Shown piece by piece: positions 63,194 to 64,000 of a stretch of DNA of 64,000 nt. The DNA is from Pseudomonas bharatica CSV86 (GTDB lineage: Bacteria; Pseudomonadota; Gammaproteobacteria; Pseudomonadales; Pseudomonadaceae): NCBI RefSeq assembly GCF_000319305.2, contig NZ_AMWJ02000002.1:930001-994000 (forward strand). The letters run 5' to 3'. Under the pieces are notes generated by a model. It ran no database searches. It worked only from the letters and a program-made list of their open reading frames with translations, and was not told the origin of the DNA. Within the stretch, counting starts at the first letter, position 1. Every line of letters begins with the position of its first letter. The position numbers were made by a program, and so were the translations under genes.

Positions 63194-63736
63194 ACTGTAG
63201 TCCTCTGCATTCACTGTAGATCCTTTCTTTCGAAAGTTCAGAAGAGTAGACAGCCAGGCAAAATACACGTTCGCGTTATTTTAATGGCAATTTGTTATTT
63301 TTAGTATAGCATATATAGCTTTTAGATATATGCGAGAAGAGGGAAGCTAAAGAGAGAAACTCTGTACTACAGATGCTTTTGGCTAAAGTGCTGAGGCCAG
63401 CGTTTGGCCTGAGGATTCCCCTGACGTGACCATTCTGGCTGACGTTACCTCCGCTGCCTCCGGTGCGTTCTCGACCGAGCAAACTGGCCGGATGACCGTC
63501 TTATAGAGCGCTACCTGCTGAGGCGCTGTAACAGAACCACATGGAGCATTGCCGTTCGCAATGCTTCGTGAAGGGTCAATCAGGGCTAGCAAGGAGCAGT
63601 AAAGGTAGGAGTACCGAAGCAGATTTAAAGACATATGAACCCATCGTTGTAGGCATGGGGAACTAGAGCAAAGCACAGGAATCAAAGGGTAAGAGAAAGC
63701 CGGAATCAGCCTCCATTACAAAATCAGAAGGACGCT
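63194..63736. other. 543-bp region without a supported gene
   Basis: AT-rich on the left (63260-63340), GC-rich afterwards. The frame around 63425-63505 (ILADVTSAASGAFSTEQTGRMTVL then stop) looks like the tail of a lost gene. No tRNA, transposon end or clear terminator is seen. Confidence 0.35.
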
Positions 63737-63961
63737 ATGAAAATTAAAAATCTTAATATAGTTGCTGTGTTTTTTTATTGTGTATTACTGGCCGGGTGTT
63801 CTACCACCACAGTGGTTACCCTTCAGGACGGCACACAATATATCACCAAAGATATACCAAAGACCAAAACAAAAGACGGTTTCTATGAGTTCGATGATGT
63901 GTCAGGTAAACATGTGAAAGTGAGATCTGATGAGGTTGCTACGATAAAAGAAGAGGATTAA
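63737..63961 (+). CDS. YgdI/YgdR family lipoprotein
   Basis: 74 residues. The lipobox is LLAGCSTT (Cys about 21), and the mature part VVTLQDGTQYITKDIPKTKTKDGFYEFDDVSGKHVKVRSDEVATIKEED is the SH3-like YgdI/YgdR fold. It is anchored to a membrane facing the periplasm; function unknown. AGAAGGACGCT precedes the ATG. Codons are AT-richer than the backbone. Confidence 0.83.
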   Translation: MKIKNLNIVAVFFYCVLLAGCSTTTVVTLQDGTQYITKDIPKTKTKDGFYEFDDVSGKHVKVRSDEVATIKEED

Positions 63962-64000
63962 TCTATCCGGACTATGATGTTGTGCTTATGGCAGTAACGC

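Noticed and set aside
63383-63685. A minus-strand gene of about 100 residues
   Set aside because: No ribosome site, no hydropathy or motif pattern, and codon use is not convincing.

Overview
The window looks like about 64 kb of a GC-rich gammaproteobacterial chromosome, most probably Pseudomonas (P. putida/P. fluorescens type). Reasons are the codon use, the PotABCD-type amine transporter with HcnB/HcnC-like oxidases, the tRNA-Lys att fragment, and a resident element with the backbone of PAPI-1/pKLC102/PFGI-1 integrative conjugative elements (ICEs).

Region 1 (1-16.9 kb) is chromosome. A partial EAL phosphodiesterase is followed by a leftward catabolic cluster (15.4 to 0.9 kb): a PuuB-like oxidoreductase, two tandem periplasmic binding proteins, an ABC ATPase and two permeases, a three-domain OoxA/HcnB-like and an HcnC/DadA-like dehydrogenase, an IclR regulator, a zinc alcohol dehydrogenase, RidA, MmsA and an aldehyde dehydrogenase. 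Together they suggest uptake and oxidation of an amine- or opine-like compound, detoxification of the imine, and oxidation of the aldehyde and semialdehyde. A thioredoxin fusion protein and the terminator of a truncated tRNA-Lys follow.

Region 2 (17.09-58.79 kb) is the ICE. It opens with a 45-bp tRNA-Lys 3' end (att). Next come a replication and partition block (soj/parA, dnaB, YejK-like, D12 adenine methylase, Arc-like, parB, STY4526- and STY4528-like genes), an ICE prepilin peptidase, a seven-copy 81-bp palindromic repeat array, PFL_4669 and DUF3158 genes, rha, ssb, a pagL cargo gene, a CrpP/Rmf-like gene, topB and a SNF2 helicase. A complete type IVb conjugative pilus operon (pilL-N-O-P-Q-R-S-T-V-M) follows, then small ICE genes most of which have their own leader hairpin, a DUF6094 methylase and a second helicase. 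The STY4528-like gene carries four palindromic iterons and an AT-rich stretch, an arrangement like the lambda O gene and origin.

Region 3 (58.79 kb to the end) begins with a 38-bp Tn3-family (Tn501/Tn21-type) terminal inverted repeat inside the second helicase. Beyond it lie a bicupin-TetR operon and a divergently spaced SDR-OsmC pair sharing a TetR-type palindrome, an OsmC/DUF2807 fragment junction, a broken ParDE module, an AT-rich second pagL and a small lipoprotein. The relaxase, mating-pore genes, integrase, second att and second transposon end are not in the window.

At least a dozen genes carry a single-base loss, nearly always in a homopolymer. This pattern fits base-calling error better than gene decay, so most entries typed as pseudogene are probably intact in the cell. 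Exceptions are the transposon-interrupted helicase, the OsmC/DUF2807 junction and the parD gene with an in-frame TAG.
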